From Streptomyces armeniacus (GTDB lineage Bacteria > Actinomycetota > Actinomycetes > Streptomycetales > Streptomycetaceae), in NCBI RefSeq assembly GCF_003355155.1, contig NZ_CP031320.1:1350369-1414368 (forward strand): a stretch of 64,000 nt of DNA. Direction: 5' to 3'. Numbering within the stretch: the first letter of the stretch is position 1; each line of letters starts with the position of its first letter. The translations under genes were made by a program, and so were the position numbers. This document shows, one piece after another, positions 51,351 to 61,000 of the stretch. Below the pieces are notes generated by a model that made no database searches, was not told where the DNA came from, and saw only the letters and a list, made by a program, of their open reading frames with translations.

Positions 51351-52898
51351 TCAGGCCACCGGGGCCACCCGCGCCCGTTCGCCGCCGCCCTTGCCGGACG
51401 CGTCCGCGGCAGCGTCGTGCGGCTCACCCGGCTCACCGGGTTCACGCGGCTCGCCCGGCTCACGCGGCTCGAACACGAGGCCCCGGCGCCCGCGCCCCAC
51501 GTACACGCGCAGCCGCAGGCCGCTGGCCCGCGCCAGCGCGAAGCCGACGGCCACCGCGACCAGCGCCGAGATCAGCGCGCCCGCCAGCAGCCCGGCGCGG
51601 GCGCCGTGGCTGTCGGTGATCCACCCCATGATCGGGCCGCCGATCGGCGTACCGCCGACGAACACCATCATGTACAGGCTCATCACCCGCCCCCGCATCA
51701 GCGGGTCGGAGGCGAGCTGGACGCTCGCGTTCGCTGTGACGTTGAACGTGAGCCCCATCGCGCCGATCGGCAGCATCAGCGCCGCGAACAGCCAAAACGA
51801 CGGCGTCACCGCCGCCACCGCCATCAGCAGCCCGAAGAGCAGCGCGGCACCTACCATCAGCCGCATACGGGACGACGCCCGCCGCGCGGCGAGCAGCGCC
51901 CCGGTCACGGAGCCGACCGCCATCAACGAGTTGAGCAGGCCGTACGTCCCGGCGCCCGACTCGAAGACGCGGTCGGTGAACGCGGTGAGCCAGATCGGGA
52001 AGTTGTAGCCGAAGGTGCCTATGAAGCCGACCAGGACGATCGGCCACAGCAGCTCGGGGCGCGCACGGACGTAGCTCAGGCCCTCGCGCAGCTGCCCCTT
52101 CGTACGGGGTGCCCGCTCGCTCGGGTACAGCTCGCTCGTACGCATCAGCAGCAGCCCGGCGAGCGGCGCCAGGAACGAGAGCCCGTTCAGCAGGAACGCC
52201 CAGCCGCTGCCCACCGCGGTGATCAGCACACCCGCGACGGCGGGTCCGACGAGACGGGCGCTCTGGAAGTTCGCGGAGTTCAGCGACACGGCGTTGCGCA
52301 GCTGGTCCGGGCCGACCATCTCGGCGACGAACGTCTGCCGCGTCGGGTTGTCCACGACGGTGGCGAGGCCGAGCGCGAACGCGAGCACGTACACGTGGAC
52401 CACGTGCACATGGCCGCTCAGGGTCAGCGCCGCGAGCGCGAGACCGGTGAGGCCCATGACGGACTGGGTGACGAACAGCACCTTCCGCTTCGCGCAGCGG
52501 TCCGCGATGACGCCGCCCCAGAGGCCGAAGAGCAGCATCGGCAGGAACTGCAGCGCAGTGGTGATGCCGACGGCGGTCGCCGAGCCGGTGAGGCTGAGGA
52601 CCAGCCAGTCCTGGGCGATGCGCTGCATCCAGGTGCCGGTGTTGGAGACGGCCTGGCCCATGGCGAAGATCCGGTAGTTCCGGATCCGGAGGGAACTGAA
52701 CATCGAGGTACGGCCGGTGTCTTCGGCGGTCCCGGAGCCGGGGGTCTCGGGGGCCTCGGGCGTCTTGCTGGCCTTGCTGGCCTTGGGGCTCTTGCTGCTC
52801 TCGGTGGCACCGGCGGTCTTGCGGGGCTCCGGGGTCTCGGGGGTGCCCGTACGGTCATCGGGTGCGGGTGCGGAATCTTCTCCGTGGCCCGGACGCAA
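51351..52898 (-). CDS. MFS exporter (EntS/MFS_3 type)
   Basis: A 515-aa, 12-helix major-facilitator transporter. After a polar leader of about 64 residues rich in Lys, Pro and Thr, the domain starts MFSSLRIRNYRIFAMGQAVS. The motif A-like loop is GGVIADRCAKRKVLF. The TTG start at 52898 is supported by GGAGG ten bases upstream (52909-52913); an ATG at the domain start is the alternative. It follows a MarR gene by 82 bp, suggesting a MarR-controlled drug or siderophore efflux unit. Confidence 0.87.
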   Translation of the reverse strand: MRPGHGEDSAPAPDDRTGTPETPEPRKTAGATESSKSPKASKASKTPEAPETPGSGTAEDTGRTSMFSSLRIRNYRIFAMGQAVSNTGTWMQRIAQDWLVLSLTGSATAVGITTALQFLPMLLFGLWGGVIADRCAKRKVLFVTQSVMGLTGLALAALTLSGHVHVVHVYVLAFALGLATVVDNPTRQTFVAEMVGPDQLRNAVSLNSANFQSARLVGPAVAGVLITAVGSGWAFLLNGLSFLAPLAGLLLMRTSELYPSERAPRTKGQLREGLSYVRARPELLWPIVLVGFIGTFGYNFPIWLTAFTDRVFESGAGTYGLLNSLMAVGSVTGALLAARRASSRMRLMVGAALLFGLLMAVAAVTPSFWLFAALMLPIGAMGLTFNVTANASVQLASDPLMRGRVMSLYMMVFVGGTPIGGPIMGWITDSHGARAGLLAGALISALVAVAVGFALARASGLRLRVYVGRGRRGLVFEPREPGEPREPGEPGEPHDAAADASGKGGGERARVAPVA

Positions 52899-52980
52899 TG
52901 GGTCTTCGCCTCCTTCGCGTGCGCGTTCTCCTACGTGCTTGCGTGTGTGCCTGCCATGCGTGCTGTGCCTGCGTGTGTGC

Positions 52981-53418
52981 TTACAGATGCGCGAGCTTCT
53001 CCAGTACGGGCGCCGCCTCGCGCAGCTTCGCCCATTCGTCGTCGTCGAGCTGCCCGGCCAGCTCGGCCAGCCAGGCGTTCCGCTTGCTGCGGCTGGCGGC
53101 GAGCATGGACTCCGCGCGCTCGGTCTGCGTGACCACCTTCTGGCGGCGGTCGTCGGGGTGCGGTTCGAGCCGTACGAGCCCCTTGGCCTCGAGCATCGCC
53201 ACGATGCGCGTCATCGACGGCGGCTGCACGTGCTCCTTACGCGCCAGCTCGCTCGGGGTGGCGGAGCCGCAGCGGGCGAGGGTGCCGAGCACCGACATCT
53301 CGGTCGGGCTCAGCGACTCGTCGACCCGCTGATGCCGCAGCCGCCGGGAGAGACGCATCACGGCGGTGCGGAGCGAGTTCACGGCGGCGGCATCGTCGCC
53401 AGGGGACAGTTCCGGCAT
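52981..53418 (-). CDS. MarR-family regulator
   Basis: A 145-aa regulator with the full fold: N-terminal dimer helix (AVNSLRTAVMRLSRRLRHQR), winged helix LSPTEMSVLGTLARCG, PSELARKEHVQPPSMTRIVA, wing LEPHPDDRRQKV and C-terminal dimer helix. Start 53418 is preferred to 53436 because the dyad TTAGC-N16-GCTAA (53423-53448) covers the latter and looks like an operator. No SD is obvious. It probably represses itself and the MFS gene downstream. Confidence 0.85.
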   Translation of the reverse strand: MPELSPGDDAAAVNSLRTAVMRLSRRLRHQRVDESLSPTEMSVLGTLARCGSATPSELARKEHVQPPSMTRIVAMLEAKGLVRLEPHPDDRRQKVVTQTERAESMLAASRSKRNAWLAELAGQLDDDEWAKLREAAPVLEKLAHL

Positions 53419-53575
53419 GTCATTAGCGTAACTCATTACCCGTGCTAACGACTACCCCGTTAACGGAGTCCTTCGCCACAGCCGGCGCCGCCCCGCAAAC
53501 CTTTCATCACACATTCGAGTGAGCTCGTGCAGAAAAGTCCGCCAACGCTCCCGCCCCGCCGGAGACGGTGGGTGC

Positions 53576-53758
53576 ATGACATCTGAGGTGCTCAGCCTGC
53601 GCGTGGACAGCGAGCTGCTCGAACGGCTCCACGGCCATGCCGCCAAACGCGGCATGAGCGTCCAGGACTACGTGGTCCGGACGCTCGTCAGGGACGACTT
53701 CGACGAGCGGTTCCAGTCCGCCGTCGACGAGACGGAACGGTTCTACGGACGGATGTGA
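53576..53758 (+). CDS. orphan ribbon-helix-helix protein
   Basis: A 60-aa protein. VLSLRVDSELLERLHGHAAK and SVQDYVVRTLVRDDFDERFQ form a ribbon-helix-helix domain with a short C-terminal helix (AVDETERFYGRM) as in antitoxins. No toxin gene is adjacent. GGAG lies 11 bases upstream of the ATG. It could be a DNA-binding regulator or an antitoxin that lost its partner. Confidence 0.65.
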   Translation: MTSEVLSLRVDSELLERLHGHAAKRGMSVQDYVVRTLVRDDFDERFQSAVDETERFYGRM

Positions 53759-53840
53759 GGCCGGTGACCTCAGGCGGCGGGTGGCCGGTCCGGTGGCTGG
53801 TGCCGTCGCTGTCGCCGCTGTCGCCGCTGTCGGGCAGGGG

Positions 53841-55328
53841 CTACTTCACGCCCAGCAGCTGCTCGATCGGATCCAGCAGGAAGTAGACGAGGAAGCAGAG
53901 AGCCACCACGTTCAGCAGCCACGGGATCTCGCGGAAGCGTCCGACGGCCGTCCGCAGCAGGACGAAGGCCAGCACGCCGAGCCCGATGCCGTTGGTGATG
54001 CTGTACGTGAACGGCATCGACATGATCGTGAGGAACGCCGGGACGCCCACCGTGGGGTCGCCCCAGTCGATCTCCCGCACGTTCGCCGCCATGATCAGGA
54101 AGCCGACCACGACCAGCGCGGGCGTCGCCGCCTGCGACGGCACGACCGTGGCCAGCGGGGTCATCACCAGCGTCAGCAGGAACAGGCCGCCGGTGACCAG
54201 GTTGGCCAGTCCCGTACGCGCCCCCTCGCCCACGCCCGCCGTCGACTCGACGAAGCAGGTGTTGGCCGAACACGAGCCGAAGCCGCCGCCCGCGACCCCG
54301 ACGCCGTCGACCATGAGGATGCGCCCCATGCCGGGGAGCTGACCGTTCTCGTCCGTCAGCCCCGACTCCTCGCCCACCCCGATGATGGTGCCCATCGCGT
54401 CGAAGAACCCCGACAGCAGCACGGTGAAGACGAACAGCGCGCCCGTCAGCAGCCCGACCTCGTGGAAGCCGCCGAACAGGCTGACCTCGCCGACCAGTCC
54501 GAAGTCCGGGCTGCTCACGACGTCGTCCGGCACGTTCGGGACGGCCAGGCCCCAGGCCTCGTCCGGGATCCCGGCCACCGCGTTGATCACGATCGCCACC
54601 ACGGTCATCACCACGATGCCCAGCAGGATCGCGCCCTTCGTCCGCCGCACGATCAGCACGAACATGAGCGCCAGCCCGAGCACGAACACCAGCACCGGCC
54701 AGCCCTGCAGTTGACCCCCCTGGCCGAGGCCGAGCGGGACGGTGGTGTGCGCGGCGTCCGGATTGCGGGTGACGAAGCCGGAGTCGACGAGTCCGATCAG
54801 CGAGATGAACAGGCCGATCCCGATGGCGATGGAGCGCCGCAGCCCGTTCGGAATGGCGTCCATGACGCGCTGCCGCAGGCCGGAGGCGACCAGCAGCATC
54901 AGCACCAGCCCGGCCAGCACGACCATGCCCATGGCGTCCGGCCAGCTCATCTTGGGCGCGAGCTGGAGCGAGACGACGGCGTTGATGCCGAGTCCGGCGG
55001 CTAGGGCGATCGGCACGTTCCCGATCACACCCATGAGCACCGTCGTCAGCCCGGCGACCAGGGCCGTGGCCGTGACCAGCTGGGCGTTGTCCAGATGACG
55101 GCCGAACTTGTCCTCGCCCGCACCGAGAATGATCGGGTTCAGCACGACGATGTAGGCCATCGCGAAGAAGGTCGCCAGACCGCCGCGCAGCTCCTGGGTC
55201 ACGGAGGAACCGCGCTCGGAGATCCGGAAGAAGCGGTCGAAGCCGCCACGGGAGCCGCCGGGATCGCGGGGGCCGCGTGGCTGCTGGCCGGAATCGACCG
55301 CGTGGCCGTGGCTGGCCGAATCGGACAT
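53841..55328 (-). CDS. NCS2-family purine permease (AzgA-like)
   Basis: A 495-aa, 12-14-helix transporter of the AzgA/GhxP branch, which imports hypoxanthine, guanine or adenine with protons. Family motifs: GLATFFAMAYIVVLNPIILG, AAGLGINAVVSLQLAP, TVLLSGFFDAMGTIIGVGEE, GSCSANTCFVESTAGVGEGA and MSMPFTYSITNGIGLGVLAF. The N-terminal 45 residues are polar. A stem-loop CTGACGG-N7-CCGTCAG (55407-55427) lies 79 bp upstream. Confidence 0.9.
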   Translation of the reverse strand: MSDSASHGHAVDSGQQPRGPRDPGGSRGGFDRFFRISERGSSVTQELRGGLATFFAMAYIVVLNPIILGAGEDKFGRHLDNAQLVTATALVAGLTTVLMGVIGNVPIALAAGLGINAVVSLQLAPKMSWPDAMGMVVLAGLVLMLLVASGLRQRVMDAIPNGLRRSIAIGIGLFISLIGLVDSGFVTRNPDAAHTTVPLGLGQGGQLQGWPVLVFVLGLALMFVLIVRRTKGAILLGIVVMTVVAIVINAVAGIPDEAWGLAVPNVPDDVVSSPDFGLVGEVSLFGGFHEVGLLTGALFVFTVLLSGFFDAMGTIIGVGEESGLTDENGQLPGMGRILMVDGVGVAGGGFGSCSANTCFVESTAGVGEGARTGLANLVTGGLFLLTLVMTPLATVVPSQAATPALVVVGFLIMAANVREIDWGDPTVGVPAFLTIMSMPFTYSITNGIGLGVLAFVLLRTAVGRFREIPWLLNVVALCFLVYFLLDPIEQLLGVK

Positions 55329-55406
55329 GCGTGACCTCGGAAACTCAGTCGTCGTACGGGGACGAGCCCGCCGGTCCAGGGGCCGGCTGGGATCAGCTTG
55401 GACGAT

Positions 55407-55427
55407 CTGACGGCGATTTTCCGTCAG
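55407..55427. promoter_or_regulatory. inverted repeat between NCS2 and DUF2530 genes
   Basis: CTGACGG and CCGTCAG are exact inverted 7-mers with an AT-rich 7-nt spacer (CGATTTT). Could be an operator or leader hairpin for the permease. It does not have the layout of a purine riboswitch. Confidence 0.4.
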
Positions 55428-55671
55428 GCCCAGATAGATTCAGTATGAACGTACCGCGAGGGTGATCGCTATCTCCGCGCGTAGACAGGGGCCTGCCCGG
55501 AGCCGTACGACGCCCGCGCAGGGGCCCCGCGCGGGCCCTGTGCGGGGCCTGCGTGGGCCCTGCACAGCCCGGACGCGGAGGCATACGCCGAGGCGCGTGC
55601 GGGCGCTGGATAGGCTGGGTGACGGTGACAGCCGCCACCCGCCCAGCAGCCCTTACGAAGGAGCCGGACCG

Positions 55672-56055
55672 ATGGGCCTGATGAACAAGTGGACCGACGG
55701 CGAACGCGAGGCGCCGGAGCCGCTGGAGGGCAACGTCGTCCGGACGGTCGTGATCGGCACGGCGGCGTGGTTCGTACTCTTCGTCGTCCAACTTCCCTTC
55801 TACGGATGGTTCGCGGACGGTGGCCACGAGTGGTGGATCTGGACCTGCGCGGCGGGCGTAGGGCTCGGCCTGTTCGGCCTCTGGTACGTGCGCCGGCGCG
55901 AGATCGCGATCGCGGCGTCGAAGGCGGCGGCGATGTCCTCGACCGAGACCGAGCCGGACGGCTCCGGAACGGGCCCCGGCAGCGGGCCTGAATCCGGCAA
56001 CAGGCCGGGGTCGGGCAACGGGCCGGGGTCCGGCGACGGGACCGACGCGGAGTAG
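55672..56055 (+). CDS. DUF2530-type small membrane protein
   Basis: A 127-aa protein with two transmembrane helices (VVRTVVIGTAAWFVLFVVQL, WWIWTCAAGVGLGLFGLWYV) followed by RRREIAIAASKAA and a 35-residue Gly/Ser/Pro-rich tail with near-repeats. Matches DUF2530 in size and W-x-W-T-C-x-x-G pattern. Function unknown. SD GAAGGAG is well placed. In other streptomycetes it also lies near the NCS2 permease, from memory. Confidence 0.8.
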   Translation: MGLMNKWTDGEREAPEPLEGNVVRTVVIGTAAWFVLFVVQLPFYGWFADGGHEWWIWTCAAGVGLGLFGLWYVRRREIAIAASKAAAMSSTETEPDGSGTGPGSGPESGNRPGSGNGPGSGDGTDAE

Positions 56056-56089
56056 TCCGGGCCCTGGCCGACAACCGCTCCCCCGGCCA

Positions 56090-56695
56090 CTACTTCGCGG
56101 CGCGGGCCTCCGGGTCGAACGGGGCGAGCGCGGCGGTGACCGTGCGCTGGAGTGCCTCGGCATCCGCTCCGGCGCGGGACCGAAGGTTCACGCCGTACGC
56201 GAGCAGCGCCAGCACGTCGGCGACGCCCTCGACCGAGGTACCCGCGGACAACTGACCCTGCTCGCGGGCCGTTTCGAGCGCGGCGCGCAGCCCGTCACGC
56301 AGCTTCCCGTGGTGCTCGTCGAGCAGGCCGCGGACAGTGGGGTCACCGCGCTCCTCACCGGCGTGCGCGTTGACGACCATGCAGCCCCAGCCCGCGAACT
56401 CGCCCGTGCAGCGCACCTCGATCAGCCCGGTGAAGAAGTCCCGCACGGCGGGCAGCCCACGGGGGTCCTCGGCCAGCGCCCGTATCGCGGGCTCCGCGCG
56501 GCGCTGCAGGTAGCGGCGCAGGCTGGCGATGTAGAGCTCGTGCTTGGCGCCGAAGGTGCCGTAGAGGCTGGAGCGGTTGAGCCCCGTGGCGGTGGCCACG
56601 TCCTGGATCGACGTCGCGGCCTCGCCCTGCTGCCAGAACAGCCGCTCCACGCGCTCCAGCGCGGCTTCCGGATCGAAGTGCTTGATGTCGGGCAT
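56090..56695 (-). CDS. TetR-family regulator of peroxiredoxin
   Basis: A 201-aa repressor: DNA-binding domain at 10-55 (EAALERVERLFWQQGEAATS, IQDVATATGLNRSSLYGTFG), then the TetR_C_16/AcuR-like domain with FAGWGCMVVNAHAGEERGDP, a cysteine-containing loop seen in redox- or electrophile-sensing members such as NemR. It is divergent from a peroxiredoxin gene with two matched operators between them. Confidence 0.88.
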   Translation of the reverse strand: MPDIKHFDPEAALERVERLFWQQGEAATSIQDVATATGLNRSSLYGTFGAKHELYIASLRRYLQRRAEPAIRALAEDPRGLPAVRDFFTGLIEVRCTGEFAGWGCMVVNAHAGEERGDPTVRGLLDEHHGKLRDGLRAALETAREQGQLSAGTSVEGVADVLALLAYGVNLRSRAGADAEALQRTVTAALAPFDPEARAAK

Positions 56696-56711
56696 GGCCT
56701 GCTCCCGCGTT

Positions 56712-56783
56712 CTTGAAATGACAGTTCCAAGATAACCCTTGACGCGGGGCGGGGGAAGGCTCATCCTGGAACGGACGTTCCAA
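56712..56783. promoter_or_regulatory. two TetR operators
   Basis: Operator 1 is TTGAAATGACAGTTCCAA (56712-56729), operator 2 CTGGAACGGACGTTCCAA (56766-56783). Both fit TTGGAAC-N4-GTTCCAA; centres are 54 bp apart, about five helical turns. A third half-site TTCCAA is at 56788-56793. Confidence 0.7.
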
Positions 56784-56836
56784 GTTGTTCCAAGCTCCGC
56801 CTGCCGGCGGGCTGTTGGAGAGAGGACGGCCGGACA

Positions 56837-57502
56837 GTGAGCCTCCAAGCCGAGCTGCGCGCCCTGTACGAGAACAAGCACCGGAGGATCCCGCCGGACA
56901 TCCTCGAAGTCATGGACCGCGGCGCGCTCGAGCTCGCCGAATCCGGCCTCGCCGACGGGGCACTCCACGCGGGCGCCCGCGCCCCGGGCTTCACCCTCCC
57001 CACCGCCACGGGGAAGGAGGTCACGCTGGACGGCCTGCTCGCCGAGGGCCCCGTGGTGCTGACGTTCTACCGCGGCGCCTGGTGCCCGTACTGCAACGTC
57101 GCGCTGCGCGCCCTCCAGCAGCACCACGACGCCATCACGGCCCGCGGCGCACGCCTGGTGGCGATCTCACCGCAGATCGCTGACGAGAGCCTTTCCTTGA
57201 CGGAGAAGCAGGAGCTGGCCTTCGACGTGCTGAGCGACATCGGCTCGGATGTCGCGAAGCAGTACGGCATCGCGTTCGACCTCTCCGCCGAACTGGGCGC
57301 GGTGTACGACCGCTTGGGCTTCGACCTCCAGCGGGTCAACGGCGGCCACGCCCGTACGCTGCCGCTGCCCGCCACGTATGTCATCGACCGCGGCTGGGTC
57401 ATACGGTGGGCGTTCGTCAACACGGACTACACGGTGCGAGCGGAGCCGACGGAGATACTCGCGGCGCTCGACGCGCTCACGGGGCCCGACGCGCGGGCCT
57501 GA
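56837..57502 (+). CDS. peroxiredoxin-like thiol protein (AhpC/TSA)
   Basis: A 221-aa thioredoxin-fold protein with FTLPTATGKEVTLDGLL and the redox motif FYRGAWCPYCNVALRAL (Cys83 and Cys86, a CxxC as in BCP/thioredoxin-like peroxidases). ATYVIDRGWVIRWAFVNTDY completes the fold. It should reduce peroxides or electrophile-damaged thiols. GTG at 56837 follows GAGAGGACG. Expression is probably released when the TetR protein senses oxidant or aldehyde. Confidence 0.88.
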   Translation: MSLQAELRALYENKHRRIPPDILEVMDRGALELAESGLADGALHAGARAPGFTLPTATGKEVTLDGLLAEGPVVLTFYRGAWCPYCNVALRALQQHHDAITARGARLVAISPQIADESLSLTEKQELAFDVLSDIGSDVAKQYGIAFDLSAELGAVYDRLGFDLQRVNGGHARTLPLPATYVIDRGWVIRWAFVNTDYTVRAEPTEILAALDALTGPDARA

Positions 57503-57708
57503 ACGCCGCGGGTTCGCCCCCGGCTGCGGTCGGGCCCGATCGCGCGCGAGCGCGGTCGGCTCGCCTTGGCCGACCTGCGGGCGGACGCGGGTGGCTCCCG
57601 CTGCCCGACCCGCGCGCAGGCGCAGACTTGGCAGCGGCCGCGGGCCCAGTACGCGCCCGAGCACGGAGCCCGCGAATGACCACGCAACCCCACGGGGTGG
57701 CACGGTCC

Positions 57709-57896
57709 GTCCTCAAACGCCGGACGGGCTCGAGGCCCTTGGGCCCGCCGCCCACCAACAAGTGCCCGTCACCCACCACTTGAGGCCACTGCCCCGGCCA
57801 AACCCAGCCCGTCCGGCGATTGAGGACAACCCGCCCCGGGCCCGCGGGCTCGGGCAGTACGCCCGCCAGAATCCAGCCCGTCCGGCGCTTGAGGAC
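57709..57896. repeat. dispersed repeat copies B, C and D
   Basis: Copy B 57709-57730, and inverted copies C 57806-57827 and D 57875-57896 (AGCCCGTCCGGCG-A/C-TTGAGGAC). B and C can form a 22-bp stem with one mismatch. They lie in the 57503-58084 gap, which shows no gene. Confidence 0.85.
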
Positions 57897-58084
57897 ACCA
57901 CCCAGGGCCCGCAGGCCGGGCGGTCAACGAGTCGTACAACGGAAGGAGTTGCCACAGCAGACGAAGAGACGGGCGTGCCCGACGGGACGGCACCCCCGCC
58001 CGGGCCACGGCACACGCAGGGGCACAGACGGGGCGCGCGCCCCGCAGGGCAGGCGCGGGCGCTCGCGGGCCGGGGCCGCGAGAG

Positions 58085-61000
58085 TCAGTCGTGCCAGCGG
58101 GCGCGAGACAGTTCCGCCGCGCGGGTCGGATCCTCCAGCAGGGCCGCCGTCTCGAAGCGGCGTGCCCACTGGCCCGCCGCCCAGGCGAGGCCCGCCGCCA
58201 CGCCCTCCAGGGTGGCGGCGTGCAGGACGCCGTCCCGGGTGAGGTGCCAGTCCAGTTCGGTGTCGTCGACGAGCAGTTCCTCGTGCTCCAGGTACGACGC
58301 GGGCGCGCCGGGGAGCAGGGCACGTACGGCGTCGGGCACGGCCCGTTCCGTCCCCGGGTCGCCGGTGAGCGAGCGGCCCGCGACCTCGCTCAGCCGCCGT
58401 ACGTCCAGCACCGTGGCCAGGTCGGCGGCCAGCGCGGGCCGTACGGGCACCAGCGGGCGCCGGGCGGCCAGCGGCATGAGGTCGGGCACGTCCGCGACGA
58501 CCGCCTCGGACGCGTCCTCGACCCGCACCTCGTGGCCGACGACCGCGCGCAGTTCGTCGGGCAGGGTCACCTCGTCGGGGTCGAGGCTGGCCAGCAGGCC
58601 GTAGAGGCCGTGGAGTTGGTCTGCGGTGACGGGCAGTTCGGGGTCGGCAAGCCGGGACAGGAGCTCCGCCGCGCCGCCGGGCTCGTCCAGCAGGGCGGCG
58701 GCCGAGGTGCGTACGCCGAGGGCGCGCAGCACCTGGGTGTCGGCGCCGCCGTCGATGGTGAGGGCGGAGGCGTCGGCCTCCTCGTACAGCCCGGCCAGCA
58801 GGGCGTCGCCGCCTGCCGCACGCAGCCCGGCGGGGCGGCGGCCGTCCAGCACGGGGTGGCCGCGCAGCCACCACGCGGTGTACGGGCGCACGGTCTCGGT
58901 CACGCCGTCCGGCAGCAGCACCCGGACGGGGGCGGTCAGGGCATCGCGCAGCGGCGGCTGCGCGAGCATGGCGAGGGCCTGCGGCCAGCGGTCGTCGTCG
59001 ACCAGGTCCAGGTCGCGTACGGCGACCAGTTCGGCCACGACGGGCGGCACGGCCGGCTGGGACGAGAGGCCGTCCAGGACGTCTTCGCACCAGACGTCGA
59101 CGGCGTCGAGGAGGCCGACGTCGTCGGGCTGGGCGTAGTCGCTGTCCTGCGGTTCGGCGATCTCGTCCGGGTCGAGGACGACGTCCGTGGCCCGTACGAG
59201 GGCGAAGTCCGCCAGTACGCCGACGGCGGTCAGCGGCTGTTCGCCCCAGCGGCCGGCCAGGGCGGCGTCGCACGCGGCGAGTTCGCCTTCGCGGATGACC
59301 TGTTCGAACGGGCTGCCGGGGAAGACCAGTTCGCCGGCGGGGGCGAGTTCGCCGTCCTCGTCGGGCAGTGCCAGGGCGCCGAGCCAGGGTTCGTCGCCGG
59401 GCTCCAGACCGGCGTCGCGTACGAGTGCGAGCACCGTTTCGACGAGTTCGTCCGCGTCGAGGGTGCCGGCGTCCTCGTCCCAGATGTCGCCGGCGTCCAG
59501 CGAGTTGGCGACGGCGGCCCGCACCTGCGGGGTGGTGAGGACGGCGCGCGGTGACGCGGGGGTGGCGCCCAGCTTGTCCAGCAGCGGGTGGGCGCCATCG
59601 GGGTGCGCCACCTTGAGCCCGAGGCGGGCGAGTGCGCTGTGCCGCTGGGAGGTGCCGTCAGGCAAGGCACCGTCCTCGGAGGTGCCGTCCTGCGGCACCT
59701 CCCCGGCCTCCGGGGCGGCGACACCGGCGTAGTCGTCCGCAGGCGCGGGGAGCAGCACTTGGCGCGGTCCGATCGCCGTACGCCCGTCCGCCAGCGGCAC
59801 CGGCAGTCCGGTGAGCCGGTCCGGGTCCACGCCGGCGAGTGAGTCGTAGAGGCGCCGCCACCAGCCGGGTTGCCGTTGGACGCCGCCCAGCCGGTCGATC
59901 ACCTCGCCGAGCGGTACGCGCGGCACCTCCAGCAGGCGGAGTTCCGGCCGCCGTTCGAGGCCGGCGGGCAGCAGGCTCGGGAACAGTTCGGAGAGGACGA
60001 CGACGGTGTCCGCCCCCGCGCCCTCGATGATCTCGGCGTCGCGGGGCCGCAGCGCGCCGCCGAACTCGCCGCCGCTCAGCCCTTCTTCGGCCTCCGCCGA
60101 CCCGCCCGCGGGAGCGGTGTCCGCGACTGCGCTCGTGCCCGTTCCCGTGCCCGTCTCCGGGCCCGTTTCCGTTTCCGTGTCCGCCGCGCGCGGCAGGAAG
60201 GCCACCCGGGGGAGGCGTTCGAGCACCAGCCGCCGCAGGGCGCCGTCGAGTTCACCCTCGCCGAGCGGCCCGCGTACGAGGTCGAGGGTGCCGGTGCTCA
60301 CGGGCCGCCAGTCGGCGATCAGGCCCGCGTACGCCTCGGCGGCCCGTACGGTCAGGAAGTCGGTCAGCGGGCCTGGCGCGACGTGCCGCCGCGTCGGCTC
60401 CATCGGGAACGACGCGATGAGCAGCGCGGGCAGCCCCAGCGGTTCCTCCGTCGGGGTCGGCGCGTGGACGACGGCCGTGGTGGATGGCCGTACGGGCGCG
60501 CCGTCCGCGTCGACGGGCACCGCCCAGGTGACCGACCACCAGGGGCGTTCGCGTTCCTCCAGCGGGCGGTCGGCGAAGAGCGCGTCGTCGGCGCGGCCGC
60601 TCGCGTGGGCGACGCGCCAGCGGGTGCGCCGTACGTTGGTGCCGCCCGGCGCCGGAGCGGTCGCGGCCTGCCCCGCGGTCGCGGCCTGCCCGGCGGGAGC
60701 GGCGGTGGTGTCCTCGACGAGCACGTACGCGCTCTCCGCGCTGTCCGTGCGCCGCGTCAGGGTGCGTACGGACTCCGGGGTGTCGATGACGACTTCGTGC
60801 AGGCCGGGGAGAGTGAGCAGCAGTGCGTCGTCCACGGCGGCGAGCAGGCCTGCGGCCAGTTCCTCGGCCGCGGTGTCGCGCAACGGCAGGACGACGGCGG
60901 TGTCGTAGCCCTCGGGCGCCATGCCCTCGGCCGGGAACGGCAGCCGCAGCAGCGGGACATGGCCTTCGCGGCGGCGCAGCTCGTCGGCGAGGTCGCTGCT

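Noticed and set aside
53781..55004. 407-codon plus-strand frame opposite the NCS2 permease
   Set aside because: His/Gln/Asp-rich composition is the antisense image of a transmembrane gene; no SD.
55329..55460. Purine riboswitch before the NCS2 permease
   Set aside because: A stem-loop exists, but the three-way junction and conserved loop bases of purine riboswitches are not visible.
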